Made by a program: the position numbers and the translations under genes. Positions 1-7,008 of a stretch of 23,051 nt of DNA are shown one piece after another (position 1 is the first letter of the stretch; every line of letters starts with the position of its first letter). This DNA comes from JAMOBE01 sp039908285 (GTDB lineage: Bacteria > Pseudomonadota > Alphaproteobacteria > Rhodospirillales > Rhodospirillaceae), in assembly GCA_039908285.1 (NCBI GenBank), contig JAMOBE010000058.1, positions 1 to 23,051 of the forward strand. The letters run 5' to 3'. The notes below the pieces were generated by a model. That model saw only the letters and a program-made list of their open reading frames with translations. It searched no databases and was not told the DNA's origin.

Positions 1-66
1 ATGGTGCCGCCTGCCCCACCCCCTCACCCCGGCCCTCTCCCCCTCGAGGGGGAGAGGGAGTGAAGA
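1..66 (+). repeat. Type A GC-rich palindromic intergenic repeat, copy 1
   Basis: A perfect 26-bp palindrome at 33-58 (CCCTCTCC arms around a central CTCGAG) follows a C-rich lead that starts at the first base of the window. The same unit occurs in reverse orientation at 9399-9464 with only a few differences. Short C/G-rich hairpins of this general kind are common between genes in GC-rich proteobacteria. Its left end may be cut off by the window edge. It can form a strong hairpin on either strand, so a terminator or mRNA-end role is possible, but no T-tract follows. Confidence 0.8.
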
Positions 67-158
67 TTGCTGGGCAATCGGGTGAAGGAGCGTACGTGAC
101 GTTGCGCGCCTGAATTCATTTTTTCTTTACTGATGCATAGATATACAACCTTCTAGAA

Positions 159-178
159 ATGAGGCTCGCACGCCTCAT
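159..178. other. Small hairpin in the AT-richer spacer
   Basis: A 7-bp inverted repeat (ATGAGGC / GCCTCAT) surrounds a 6-base loop. Read on the minus strand it is followed by TTTCT, so it could be a weak terminator for the remnant at 328-555. The surrounding stretch of about 100-250 is clearly poorer in GC than the rest of the window. I see no gene in it. Confidence 0.3.
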
Positions 179-327
179 AGCCAAACTCGCGCGCTGAGCA
201 GCATGGCTCAATCCCCGGGGGAAAATACAGGGGGGAGAGGGGGAAATGAATGAGATTTCGGCGATTTGCCCGCAAAATTCAATGGACCCAGGGGGATGCC
301 TGGTCCCCAAGGCTTTCATTCTCATCC

Positions 328-555
328 TCAGCAATGTTCGCCCACCGTCGACCGCTCGTTGACGGGCGAGGCATCGGGGGCGGCGACCGTCGGCAGGTCC
401 AGGTCACGCAGGACCTCGGCCACGGCGCCATCGATCAGCACGGACAGGGTGAAGGCGAGACGGCTCACGCTGATAGGCTTGCTCCCGTTGGCGGCGGCGG
501 CAAGGTCGAAGCCGGCCGGAAGGGCCGCATCGAACCCGATGTATGCTCTCGCGGT
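328..555 (-). pseudogene. 3' remnant of an unidentified gene
   Basis: On the minus strand an open frame ends with TGA at 328-330. Over roughly 225 bases it has C or G at nearly every third codon position, as the genuine genes here do. Upstream of about 555 this bias disappears and the frame runs on through lower-GC sequence with no convincing start or ribosome-binding site. The last 75 or so residues (containing AYIGFDAALPAGFD and FTLSVLIDGAVAEVLRDLDL) look like the C-terminal end of a real protein that has lost its front. I do not recognise the family. It could instead be a small intact gene with an unusual start. Confidence 0.4.
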
Positions 556-711
556 TTGATAAGACGGATGAGGGTTCAGTAACGGACTACCCACGGATAT
601 GGACCGTTTCCAGACCATGGGAGGGGATCCGCTCCTCCCCACTCATCAAGACCCATTGCAATCCGAGATCGACGGAGATAATACGCCTTGACCTGTTCTC
701 ATCAGGACGAG

Positions 712-1341
712 ATGAACATGGAAACCATGGCAATCATTGACTTTGAAACAACGGGATTGTCTCCTGACGAGGGTGCGCGGGCGACGGAAATTGCGGCGAT
801 CGTAGTGCGGGATGGTCGCGTCGACCGGCAGTATCAGAGCCTCATGAATGCCAGGGTGAGGGTTCCCCCCTTCATCACCGACCTGACGGGCATCACCAAC
901 GAGATGGTCCGCCGCGCCCCGCCCGCCGCCAAGGTCATGCAGGACGTCGCCGACTTCGTGGGAGACATCCCCCTGGTTGCCCACAACGCGTCATTCGACC
1001 GCAAGTTCTGGGACGCCGAATTGGCCCGGATCGGGCGCTCCCGTCCGCAGGAGTTCGCCTGTACCATGCTGGTTGCCAGACGAATTTATCCCGCCGCGCC
1101 CAATCACAAGCTGGAGACGTTGTCCACCTTTGCCAGGCTTCCATCGACCGGCAAGGCGCATCGCGCATTGGCCGACGCGGAGACGACCGTCCACCTGCTG
1201 CGTCATATGGAGACAACATTGGCGCAACGTTATCAAATCCAGTCCCTCTCCCATGCCCTGCTGCGAGCCCTGCAAAGGGCCAAGGCTGCCAACATCGAGC
1301 CCTGCCTCAAAAAATTCATGGGACAGACTCAAGTCACGTAA
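712..1341 (+). CDS. DnaQ-like DEDDh 3'-5' exonuclease
   Basis: A 209-residue protein with an RNase-T/DnaQ-type exonuclease fold. It would remove nucleotides from the 3' end of DNA or RNA using two metal ions. Visible motifs: IIDFETTG near residue 8 (Exo I, Asp and Glu ligands), VAHNASFDRKFW near residue 87 (Exo II) and AHRALADAETT near residue 155 (Exo III with the DEDDh histidine). The protein is a stand-alone exonuclease about the size of a DnaQ domain, with no polymerase or helicase domain attached. The ATG at 712 has AGGA five bases upstream; an in-frame TTG at 688 is a weaker alternative. The first 60 codons are less GC-rich than neighbouring genes, which may mean acquisition by transfer. 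It lies alone between the remnant at 328-555 and an IS scar, so the context gives no specific role (repair, proofreading or RNA maturation). Confidence 0.88.
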   Translation: MNMETMAIIDFETTGLSPDEGARATEIAAIVVRDGRVDRQYQSLMNARVRVPPFITDLTGITNEMVRRAPPAAKVMQDVADFVGDIPLVAHNASFDRKFWDAELARIGRSRPQEFACTMLVARRIYPAAPNHKLETLSTFARLPSTGKAHRALADAETTVHLLRHMETTLAQRYQIQSLSHALLRALQRAKAANIEPCLKKFMGQTQVT

Positions 1342-1419
1342 GCCCATGAAAACTGAACGAAGATAATAAATCCATGAATATAGATGACGTCATTTTGAGC
1401 TTCTGTAATATTCTGCGTC

Positions 1420-1494
1420 GACGCGCTGGAGGAGGCGCCGGCCCGCTATGGCCGTCCAGAGATCTTCAACACGGACCGGGGCAGCCAGTTCAAG
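1420..1494 (+). pseudogene. IS3-family transposase (DDE integrase core) fragment
   Basis: Translation from 1420 gives DALEEAPARYGRPEIFNTD followed by RGSQFK. This is the highly conserved region around the second catalytic Asp of IS3-family OrfB transposases (consensus YG.PEI.NTDQGSQFT). Only about 25 codons remain. No start, no first or third catalytic residue and no terminal inverted repeats are visible nearby, and after QFK the sequence turns into unrelated DNA. It is a scar of a past insertion and rearrangement, lying about 100 bases from the 3' end of the exopolysaccharide block. Confidence 0.75.
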
Positions 1495-1596
1495 GAACCG
1501 CGCCCGTCTTCGACTCTACTGTTGCGCCTTTTTTCTCGGAATCAGCACCATATTGGACCGCATGAGTCGATCTTTCCGCTCGTCGGCATAATCCCC

Positions 1597-2643
1597 TCAG
1601 CCGATGCTGCGGACGATGTGCGGGCCGATCAGGTTGGCGAGTCCCAGCGGCAGCCTTTTCCACAGGGCGATCAGGAGCTGGTACCTGGGATTGAGCGGGT
1701 TGATGTCCGGCATGGCCTTGCCCTTGCGCAGGTGGAACTCGTGGACCACCGGCGTCGGCTCGAAGCCCCAGTTCTTCTTGTAGGCATAGGGGCCGGTGCC
1801 GACCTTGCTGCGGCCGAAATCGAACACCCGGCATCCCCGCTCCTCGATCGCTCGCCGCATCAGTCGCCAGTACAGGAAGTCGTTGGCGCCAAGATCGCGG
1901 GCCGCCGGAGAGACCCCGGCGTAATAGGGCATCACCCGGTCGCGGAAATAAAAGCTCAAGACGCTGCTGACCGGCTGTCCGCCGTGCATCGCCGTCAGAA
2001 TCTCGCAGTCGGGGCCGAAGGCGCGCTTCAGTTCGACCAGATAGTCCCTGGCGAACACCGGCGTTCCGTGGCGGTGCATGGTGCCGGCGAACAGGTCATA
2101 GAGCCGATCCACCGTGTCATCGACCACGTCCACCACCCCGCTGGCGATGCCGCGGCGGACCACCGGCCGCTGTTTGCGGGGGATCTGGGCCAGGGCCTTG
2201 TCGGGATCGGGCTCGATCGGCTTGGCGAACGTCGCATACAGACCGGAGCGACTGGCCCATCCCTCGTGGAGACGGACCGGCTGCCGATACTCGAGATAGT
2301 CGGCGCCAAGTTCTTCCATAAGTTGCAGCGCCTGCCGGTCCAGGGCCTCGCAGGCCTCGTCTTCGCTGCCCACCGACCCGCCGCCGATACAGAACGCGTT
2401 CGAGATGAGGGCGTTGCCGAAAAAAAGGCTCCGCACGTGGACCAGCGGCAGGATGGCCCGGATCTGGCCGTCGCGCTCGGCGTAGAGGAAGCGGGCGCGA
2501 TGACCGAAGACGCGCTCGATGACGCGGCGCCAGCCGGCGCGATGGAAGAGGGTGGCCTCGGGACAGGCGGTGACGAAGTGGTCCCACCGCGCGTCGCCGG
2601 AGTCATCAAGGGTTCCGATGTGGTAGTTCGCATCCTCAGACAT
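1597..2643 (-). CDS. FemAB-like GNAT protein of the XrtA/PEP-CTERM exopolysaccharide system
   Basis: A 348-residue protein resembling the FemAB-related family (TIGR03019 type) that sits in XrtA-associated exopolysaccharide loci. The family has tandem GNAT folds related to peptidyltransferases that add amino acids to cell-wall precursors; the substrate in this system is not established. Supporting stretches are the N-terminal WDHFV..CPEATLFH segment, the central PRKQRPVVRRGI basic motif, and the C-terminal GANDFLYWRLMRRA ... FDFGRSKVGTGPYAYKKNWGF block typical of the acetyl/aminoacyl-transfer half. There is no signal peptide, so it acts in the cytoplasm. The ATG at 2643 overlaps the end of the deacetylase gene by 8 bases, implying coupled translation. 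It is the last gene of the block. A longer upstream reading of this frame is only a shadow of the deacetylase gene. Confidence 0.85.
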   Translation of the reverse strand: MSEDANYHIGTLDDSGDARWDHFVTACPEATLFHRAGWRRVIERVFGHRARFLYAERDGQIRAILPLVHVRSLFFGNALISNAFCIGGGSVGSEDEACEALDRQALQLMEELGADYLEYRQPVRLHEGWASRSGLYATFAKPIEPDPDKALAQIPRKQRPVVRRGIASGVVDVVDDTVDRLYDLFAGTMHRHGTPVFARDYLVELKRAFGPDCEILTAMHGGQPVSSVLSFYFRDRVMPYYAGVSPAARDLGANDFLYWRLMRRAIEERGCRVFDFGRSKVGTGPYAYKKNWGFEPTPVVHEFHLRKGKAMPDINPLNPRYQLLIALWKRLPLGLANLIGPHIVRSIG

Positions 2644-3472
2644 TGAACAGCACCCTGTCCAGCCGATCCCATGAAAAGTCCTTGAGAAGTCGCCGCAGGC
2701 GATCCTCGACGCGATGGAGGTTGACGAAGTGTCGCGCCCTGGCCGCCAGCGGCAGTCCGGAGAGACGCGGCTGCCCCGGGTCGATCTCCCAGGGGTGGAC
2801 GTAGAAGACGCAGGGGCGTGCCTCCCGGCCGTTGACACGCCGCATGCCCCAGCGTGACACCTGGTAGGGCAGCAGGCGGAAGTAGCCGCCGCCGCCGCAC
2901 GGCAGGTTGCGGCCAAGGACGCGGACGGTGGTCACCGGGCACTCGATCACCCGGCCATCGCCGGGACGGAACGGAAAGCGCGGCGCTCCCGGGGAGCCGT
3001 AGAGGTCGTGGTGAATGGGGAAGACGCTGGAGCTGTAGGTGTATCCCTCCTCGGCCAGGGTGGTGAAGGCCCAGTCCATGTCCGGGGCGATGGAGAAGGT
3101 GGGGGCGCGGTACCCCCTGACCGGCACGCCGCCGATGTCCTCCAGCAGGGCCCGGGTGCGGCGGATGTCGGCGCGGAACCCGTCCGGTCCCAGCCGGTCC
3201 ACCCGATGGTGGGCATAGCCGTGGCTGGCCAGTTCGTGGCCGGCGTCGACGATGCGGCGGATCAGCGCCGGATGCCGCTCCGCCACCCAGCCGAGGGTGA
3301 AGAAGGTGGCCCGCACCCCCGCCGCCGCGAACAGGGCGAGGATGCGATCGGTGTTGCGCTCCACCCGCCACGGCAGCCAGTCCCATTCATAGTGGCTGAT
3401 GTGATCGGCGAAGGCCTGGACCTGGAAATAGTCCTCGACGTCCACCGTCATGGCGTTGATCGGCTGTATCAT
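2636..3472 (-). CDS. XrtA-system polysaccharide deacetylase (NodB fold, DUF3473 tail)
   Basis: A 278-residue NodB/CE4-type deacetylase that would remove acetyl groups from N-acetylated sugars of the exopolysaccharide. TVDVEDYF at residues 9-16 carries the catalytic and metal-binding acidic residues, SHGYAHH at 83-89 the metal histidines, and RAPTFSI at 122-128 the conserved arginine motif. The C-terminal GGGGYFRLLPY (193-203) and HPWEID (226-231) are typical of the DUF3473 extension found in the XrtA-associated subgroup (TIGR03006 type). The ATG at 3472 overlaps the ATPase stop codon as ATGA and has GGAG upstream, so I prefer it to the GTG at 3478. No signal peptide is seen, as is usual for this subgroup. 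Confidence 0.92.
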   Translation of the reverse strand: MIQPINAMTVDVEDYFQVQAFADHISHYEWDWLPWRVERNTDRILALFAAAGVRATFFTLGWVAERHPALIRRIVDAGHELASHGYAHHRVDRLGPDGFRADIRRTRALLEDIGGVPVRGYRAPTFSIAPDMDWAFTTLAEEGYTYSSSVFPIHHDLYGSPGAPRFPFRPGDGRVIECPVTTVRVLGRNLPCGGGGYFRLLPYQVSRWGMRRVNGREARPCVFYVHPWEIDPGQPRLSGLPLAARARHFVNLHRVEDRLRRLLKDFSWDRLDRVLFNV

Positions 3473-4506
3473 GGACACACTCCGAAATAGTCGGCGGCCG
3501 CCTTCAGGGCGCGGGCGATCATGCGCTCGTGGCGCTCCGCCTGCGCTTCGACGGCGGCGACGCGGCCCGTCAGGTCGGTGAGGTCGACCGGGAGGAGACG
3601 CGGGAGGGCCGGGAGGGGGGGAAGGGCTGGAATGGGGGGAACGGCATCGAGGGACTGCTGCCCCTGGCCGGAGGGTCGGCTCTCCAGCACCTGGGCCGTC
3701 TCGCGGTTCAGGTCGTCCGCCACCTGCTCGACCGTCGTGGGGTCGATGCGATGCAGATCCTCCAGAAAACCGAACAGGAGAAGCCGCGAGCAGAACGTGT
3801 TGATGCGCCGGGGCACGCCACCGGTGTGAGAGTAGATGTGGGCGCAGGCCTCAGGCGTGATGTCGGGGTCGCCGCTCCAGCCCACGGTGCGCAGGCGGTG
3901 GCGGATGTACTCGGCGGTCTCGGCCTCGTCCATGGGACCGAGGTGGTAGGAGGCGATGACACGCTGGCGCAACTGGTCCAGGTCATCGCTGGCCAGGGTG
4001 CGGCGGAACTGGGGCTGGCCCAGGAGAAAACTTTGCAGCGGCGCCTCCGCCCCCACCTGGAAGTTGGACAGCATGCGCAACTCCTCCAGGGCCGGGATGG
4101 ACAGGTTCTGTGCCTCGTCGATCAGCAGCAGGCTGCGCTGGCCCTGGCGGTGGGTGCGCACCAGGAACTGCTCGATGCGGGTGAGCAGGGTCGCCTTGTC
4201 CACGTTCTCCTGGGACACGCCGAAGGCCTCGGCCACCATGCGCAGCATGTCGTCGCCCTCGAGCTGGCTGCTGACGATCCTGGCGGCGACGTAGCGCCGG
4301 CCATCGAGGGAGGAGAGAAGATGGCCGACCAGGGTGGTCTTGCCGGCGCCGACGTCGCCGGTGATGACGATGAAGCCCTCGCCCTGGTTCAGGCCGAACA
4401 TCAGGTGAGCCACGGCGCGACGGTGCACCGTGCTCTCGAAGAAGAAGCGGTGGTCCGGCGTCAACAGGAACGGTGGCGCCGAAAATCCATAGAATTGACC
4501 GTACAT
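3469..4506 (-). CDS. XrtA/PEP-CTERM-associated ATPase (ExeA/GspA-like AAA)
   Basis: A 345-residue AAA-type ATPase. The N-terminus (MYGQFYGFSAPPF) is the classic start of ExeA-like ATPases and of the XrtA-associated branch (TIGR03015 type). Walker A is GDVGAGKTT (50-58), Walker B is LLLIDEAQN (126-134), and LLGQPQFR (161-168) is the usual sensor-region motif. GGVPRRINTFCSRLLL near 229-244 is the conserved helical-lid segment. After about residue 288 comes a proline/leucine-rich linker and a short predicted coiled coil (about 310-338), which may mediate oligomerisation or binding to the envelope complex. The precise job of the family in exopolysaccharide assembly is not known. It is fourth from last in a tight minus-strand run, 18 bases after the beta-barrel gene and coupled by ATGA to the deacetylase. 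Confidence 0.92.
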   Translation of the reverse strand: MYGQFYGFSAPPFLLTPDHRFFFESTVHRRAVAHLMFGLNQGEGFIVITGDVGAGKTTLVGHLLSSLDGRRYVAARIVSSQLEGDDMLRMVAEAFGVSQENVDKATLLTRIEQFLVRTHRQGQRSLLLIDEAQNLSIPALEELRMLSNFQVGAEAPLQSFLLGQPQFRRTLASDDLDQLRQRVIASYHLGPMDEAETAEYIRHRLRTVGWSGDPDITPEACAHIYSHTGGVPRRINTFCSRLLLFGFLEDLHRIDPTTVEQVADDLNRETAQVLESRPSGQGQQSLDAVPPIPALPPLPALPRLLPVDLTDLTGRVAAVEAQAERHERMIARALKAAADYFGVCP

Positions 4507-4524
4507 GCGACGTTTCGCTCCCAG

Positions 4525-6009
4525 TCAGAATTCCTTGCGGATGCGGGCCATGATCACGTTCTCGCCAAAGCTCGGGGCGTGCTCCCGGTCGACGCGGCGG
4601 TGGTCGTAGCCGATGCCGGCCGTCAGACCGGGGCTGAGGCGCCAGGCCAGCGAGGCGCCGGCGTCCCAGGTGGTGTCCCGTCCCGCCACCGCCCTGGTCT
4701 CCGGCGTGTGCGACCAGCCAAGGGCGACGGTCAGGGTCAGGTGTTCGGTGAGATCGCGGCTTGCGCCGGTCTCGACGCCCACCACCACGTCCCTGGCCCC
4801 GCCATCGAGGCGCTCGCGCACGGTGCGAAAGCCGCCGACGGTGAAGCGGGTCCGCAGATAGTCCCCGGTCAGGGTGCCGGCCAGGGTCTTCTGGCGCAGG
4901 GTAGCCTCCACCAGATCGAGGCCGGCGGCGTTGGGATCGGCGACGAGCCCGGTGCGGAGGTCGGCAGCCGGCTCCCGCTCGGCATCGAGGTCGTTGAGGC
5001 GATCGGCCAGGATCTGCTGCTGGCTGGCCAGGGTCACCCGGTAGCCGCCCTGGAACGAGAGATGGGGGCCGATGCGGTGACGCACCTCGCCGGTCCAGTG
5101 CTGGCCGCCGAAGCGCCGTCCATAGCGCAGCAAAAGCTCGGTCCGCGGCCCGGGCGTCAGGCGGGTGCCGACGTGCCAGACCAGGCCACGCACATCGGGA
5201 GTCGGCCCGCTGTCGGTGATGTCCTCGTAGCCGATGCCGCCGAGGATCGACAGCATCCGGTTGACGCGATACTCGCGGCTGCCCTGGATCACCGTCTCGT
5301 CGCGCGACCGGCCGCCCTCGATGTCGGTGTGGACCTTCTCCGCCGCGACGTCCCACAGGAAGCGGGTGAACTCCGGGCCGCTGCGGGCCATCAGCGAGGC
5401 ATCGTGAATGCGGGCATCGCGGGGAGCCTCGTCCCCGTCGGCGCGGCGGGTGTCGGTGAACATCACCTGGTTATAGCGATAGCGGGCCATGGCCTCGGCG
5501 AAGGTGCCGAAGGCATGCCGGTAATAGGGGCTGACGGCGTAGTTGATCACCCGGGTCTGATTGTCGGCAAGCCGACGCTCGATGGCCGTGTCGCCCCCGC
5601 GGCGGCGCAGGGGCTGCTGGCTGACGGCGCCCCGGAGATCGAGGAACAGGGCGTCGGGAACCACGTCCAGCACGCCGAGCCCGAGAAGACGGTGACGAAT
5701 GCCGTCAAGGTCCTGGGCCTCGACATAGCGGTCGAGGGCGATGTCGTAGCTGAGGTCGACGCTGGCCCGAGCCCCCCGGTCGCGGGCGGCGATGCCGGCC
5801 ATGACGGTGGTCAGGAAATCGGACTCCCGGGCCGCTCCGCTGACGCCGCGGACGTTGTCGGTGAAGTTCTCACGCACCTCGGCATGGGGCGTCAGGGTCC
5901 AGTCGTCGGCGCGGGCGACGCCCGACACCGCCCAGGCGGCAACCACCAGGCATGCCGCCGCGGTGCCTGTTCGCAGTCGTCCACATGTCGCCTCACCTTC
6001 GAGAGTCAT
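4525..6009 (-). CDS. Outer-membrane beta-barrel protein of the XrtA exopolysaccharide locus
   Basis: A 494-residue protein with a signal peptide (hydrophobic core TAAACLVVAAWAVSG, likely cut after ARA near residue 34). Many alternating amphipathic segments rich in Tyr, Arg and Gly follow, and the protein ends in IRKEF with a terminal Phe, the classic outer-membrane insertion signal. It resembles the TIGR03016 family (PEP-CTERM-associated, EpsL-like), thought to be the outer-membrane component of the export path or a porin-like partner. The stretch after the signal peptide (TLTPHAEVRENFTDNVRG) is a typical family start. The ATG at 6009 has GAGG nine bases upstream; a TTG nine bases earlier has no properly spaced site. 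The gene follows the kinase gene by 29 bases. Confidence 0.87.
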   Translation of the reverse strand: MTLEGEATCGRLRTGTAAACLVVAAWAVSGVARADDWTLTPHAEVRENFTDNVRGVSGAARESDFLTTVMAGIAARDRGARASVDLSYDIALDRYVEAQDLDGIRHRLLGLGVLDVVPDALFLDLRGAVSQQPLRRRGGDTAIERRLADNQTRVINYAVSPYYRHAFGTFAEAMARYRYNQVMFTDTRRADGDEAPRDARIHDASLMARSGPEFTRFLWDVAAEKVHTDIEGGRSRDETVIQGSREYRVNRMLSILGGIGYEDITDSGPTPDVRGLVWHVGTRLTPGPRTELLLRYGRRFGGQHWTGEVRHRIGPHLSFQGGYRVTLASQQQILADRLNDLDAEREPAADLRTGLVADPNAAGLDLVEATLRQKTLAGTLTGDYLRTRFTVGGFRTVRERLDGGARDVVVGVETGASRDLTEHLTLTVALGWSHTPETRAVAGRDTTWDAGASLAWRLSPGLTAGIGYDHRRVDREHAPSFGENVIMARIRKEF

Positions 6010-6038
6010 CGGGAGCAACCTCGAACAGGGAATGAGGA

Positions 6039-7007
6039 TCAGTCGGCGGGAGGCCCGGAGGAGTCGTAGCCGCCGTAGTCGTCCTCGCGTCTGCCCGTCG
6101 ACCGGTTGAGGACGAAGCCGATGCTGGGACAGGCGCCGATCAGGGCGAGGGATCGCTCGACGGCGCGGCGGCTGGTGCGGGCGTGTTCCACCACCATCAC
6201 CGCCTGGCCGGCATGCATGGCGATCACGGCGGGCTCGGAGCTGGCGAGAACCGGCGGGGTGTCGATCAGGATCACCCGGTCGGCATAGCGCTGGATGATC
6301 TCGCGGAACACCGTCGCCATCCGCCGGCTGGCCAGCAGTTCATGGGCGTGGGGATGGATGCGGCCCGACGGCACGATGGACAGGTTCGGAATGTCGGTGC
6401 GCACCAGCACGTCGGCCAGGTCGAGGGACTCGTCGGCCAGCAGGTCCACCAGACCCCGCTCCGCCTGGATGCCGAGCCTCTCCCGCAGCCCATGGCCGAG
6501 GGGATCGCCGTCCACCAGCAGGACGTGGACGTCGGGCTCGGTGGCGATGGACATCGCCAGGTTGATGGTGGTGAAGGTCTTGCCTTCGCCCTTGTGGGCG
6601 CTGGTCACCATGATGGCGCGATCGCGGCCCCCGTGGTCGCGGACCGGGGCGAAGGCCCGCGCGAGAAGGGGGCGCTTGATGATGCGGAATTCCTCGCCGA
6701 CGCGGGTGCGATCACTCCGCGGCGTGACGTAGCCGGCGAGATGGAGCCCGGTCTGATCGATAGTGGCGACGGCGCGGGCGGCCGGGGCCTGCCGCGACAT
6801 CGGCCTGGAAGATTGGGGCCGGGGGGGCGGGGGTGTGGAAGACTGGGGCCGGGGAGGCGGGGGAGGAGCGGGAATGGGAGAGGGAGAGGGGATGGCTGCC
6901 GGCGGGGCGCGGTGCCGGGCGGCCTCGCCGGCCATCCGCTCCGCCGCCCGCTCGGCCAGCGACCGGCCGGAGTCGGCACCGGACCTGAAGTCGTCACGAT
7001 CCGCCAT
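6039..7007 (-). CDS. XrtA-associated tyrosine autokinase (CpsD/CapB-like)
   Basis: A 322-residue bacterial tyrosine kinase of the MinD/ParA fold (TIGR03018-like) that would regulate chain length by phosphorylation cycles with the adjacent membrane partner. Motifs: Walker A SAHKGEGKT (136-144), Walker A' LLVDGDPL (163-170) and Walker B VILIDTPP (245-252). The first 130 residues hold a proline-rich linker (35-75) with a tandem PPPRPQSS unit. Family members usually end in a tyrosine cluster that is autophosphorylated; here the tail has only Tyr311 and Tyr314 in a Gly/Asp-rich setting. No membrane segments are present, so it must act with the separately encoded chain-length protein, whose stop codon is one base upstream of this ATG. 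Confidence 0.9.
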   Translation of the reverse strand: MADRDDFRSGADSGRSLAERAAERMAGEAARHRAPPAAIPSPSPIPAPPPPPRPQSSTPPPPRPQSSRPMSRQAPAARAVATIDQTGLHLAGYVTPRSDRTRVGEEFRIIKRPLLARAFAPVRDHGGRDRAIMVTSAHKGEGKTFTTINLAMSIATEPDVHVLLVDGDPLGHGLRERLGIQAERGLVDLLADESLDLADVLVRTDIPNLSIVPSGRIHPHAHELLASRRMATVFREIIQRYADRVILIDTPPVLASSEPAVIAMHAGQAVMVVEHARTSRRAVERSLALIGACPSIGFVLNRSTGRREDDYGGYDSSGPPAD

Positions 7008-7008
7008 G

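Noticed and set aside
1..66. CRISPR or rho-independent terminator reading of the C/G-rich repeats
   Set aside because: No regular repeat-spacer periodicity exists, and no T-tract follows the hairpins, so neither label is supported.
1384..1393. Palindrome ATGACGTCAT as an operator
   Set aside because: A lone 10-bp palindrome in the spacer before the IS scar, with no promoter or gene start downstream of it.
1522..2646. Long plus-strand open frame opposite the FemAB-like gene
   Set aside because: Composition is that of the antisense of a GC-rich gene; it has no recognisable motif and starts in the IS-scar region. The minus-strand gene has clear family motifs.
3529..6069. 846-residue plus-strand open frame across the ATPase and beta-barrel genes
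   Set aside because: It is an antisense shadow spanning two real genes and the gap between them; the Gly/Ala/Val/His-rich translation has no domain pattern.
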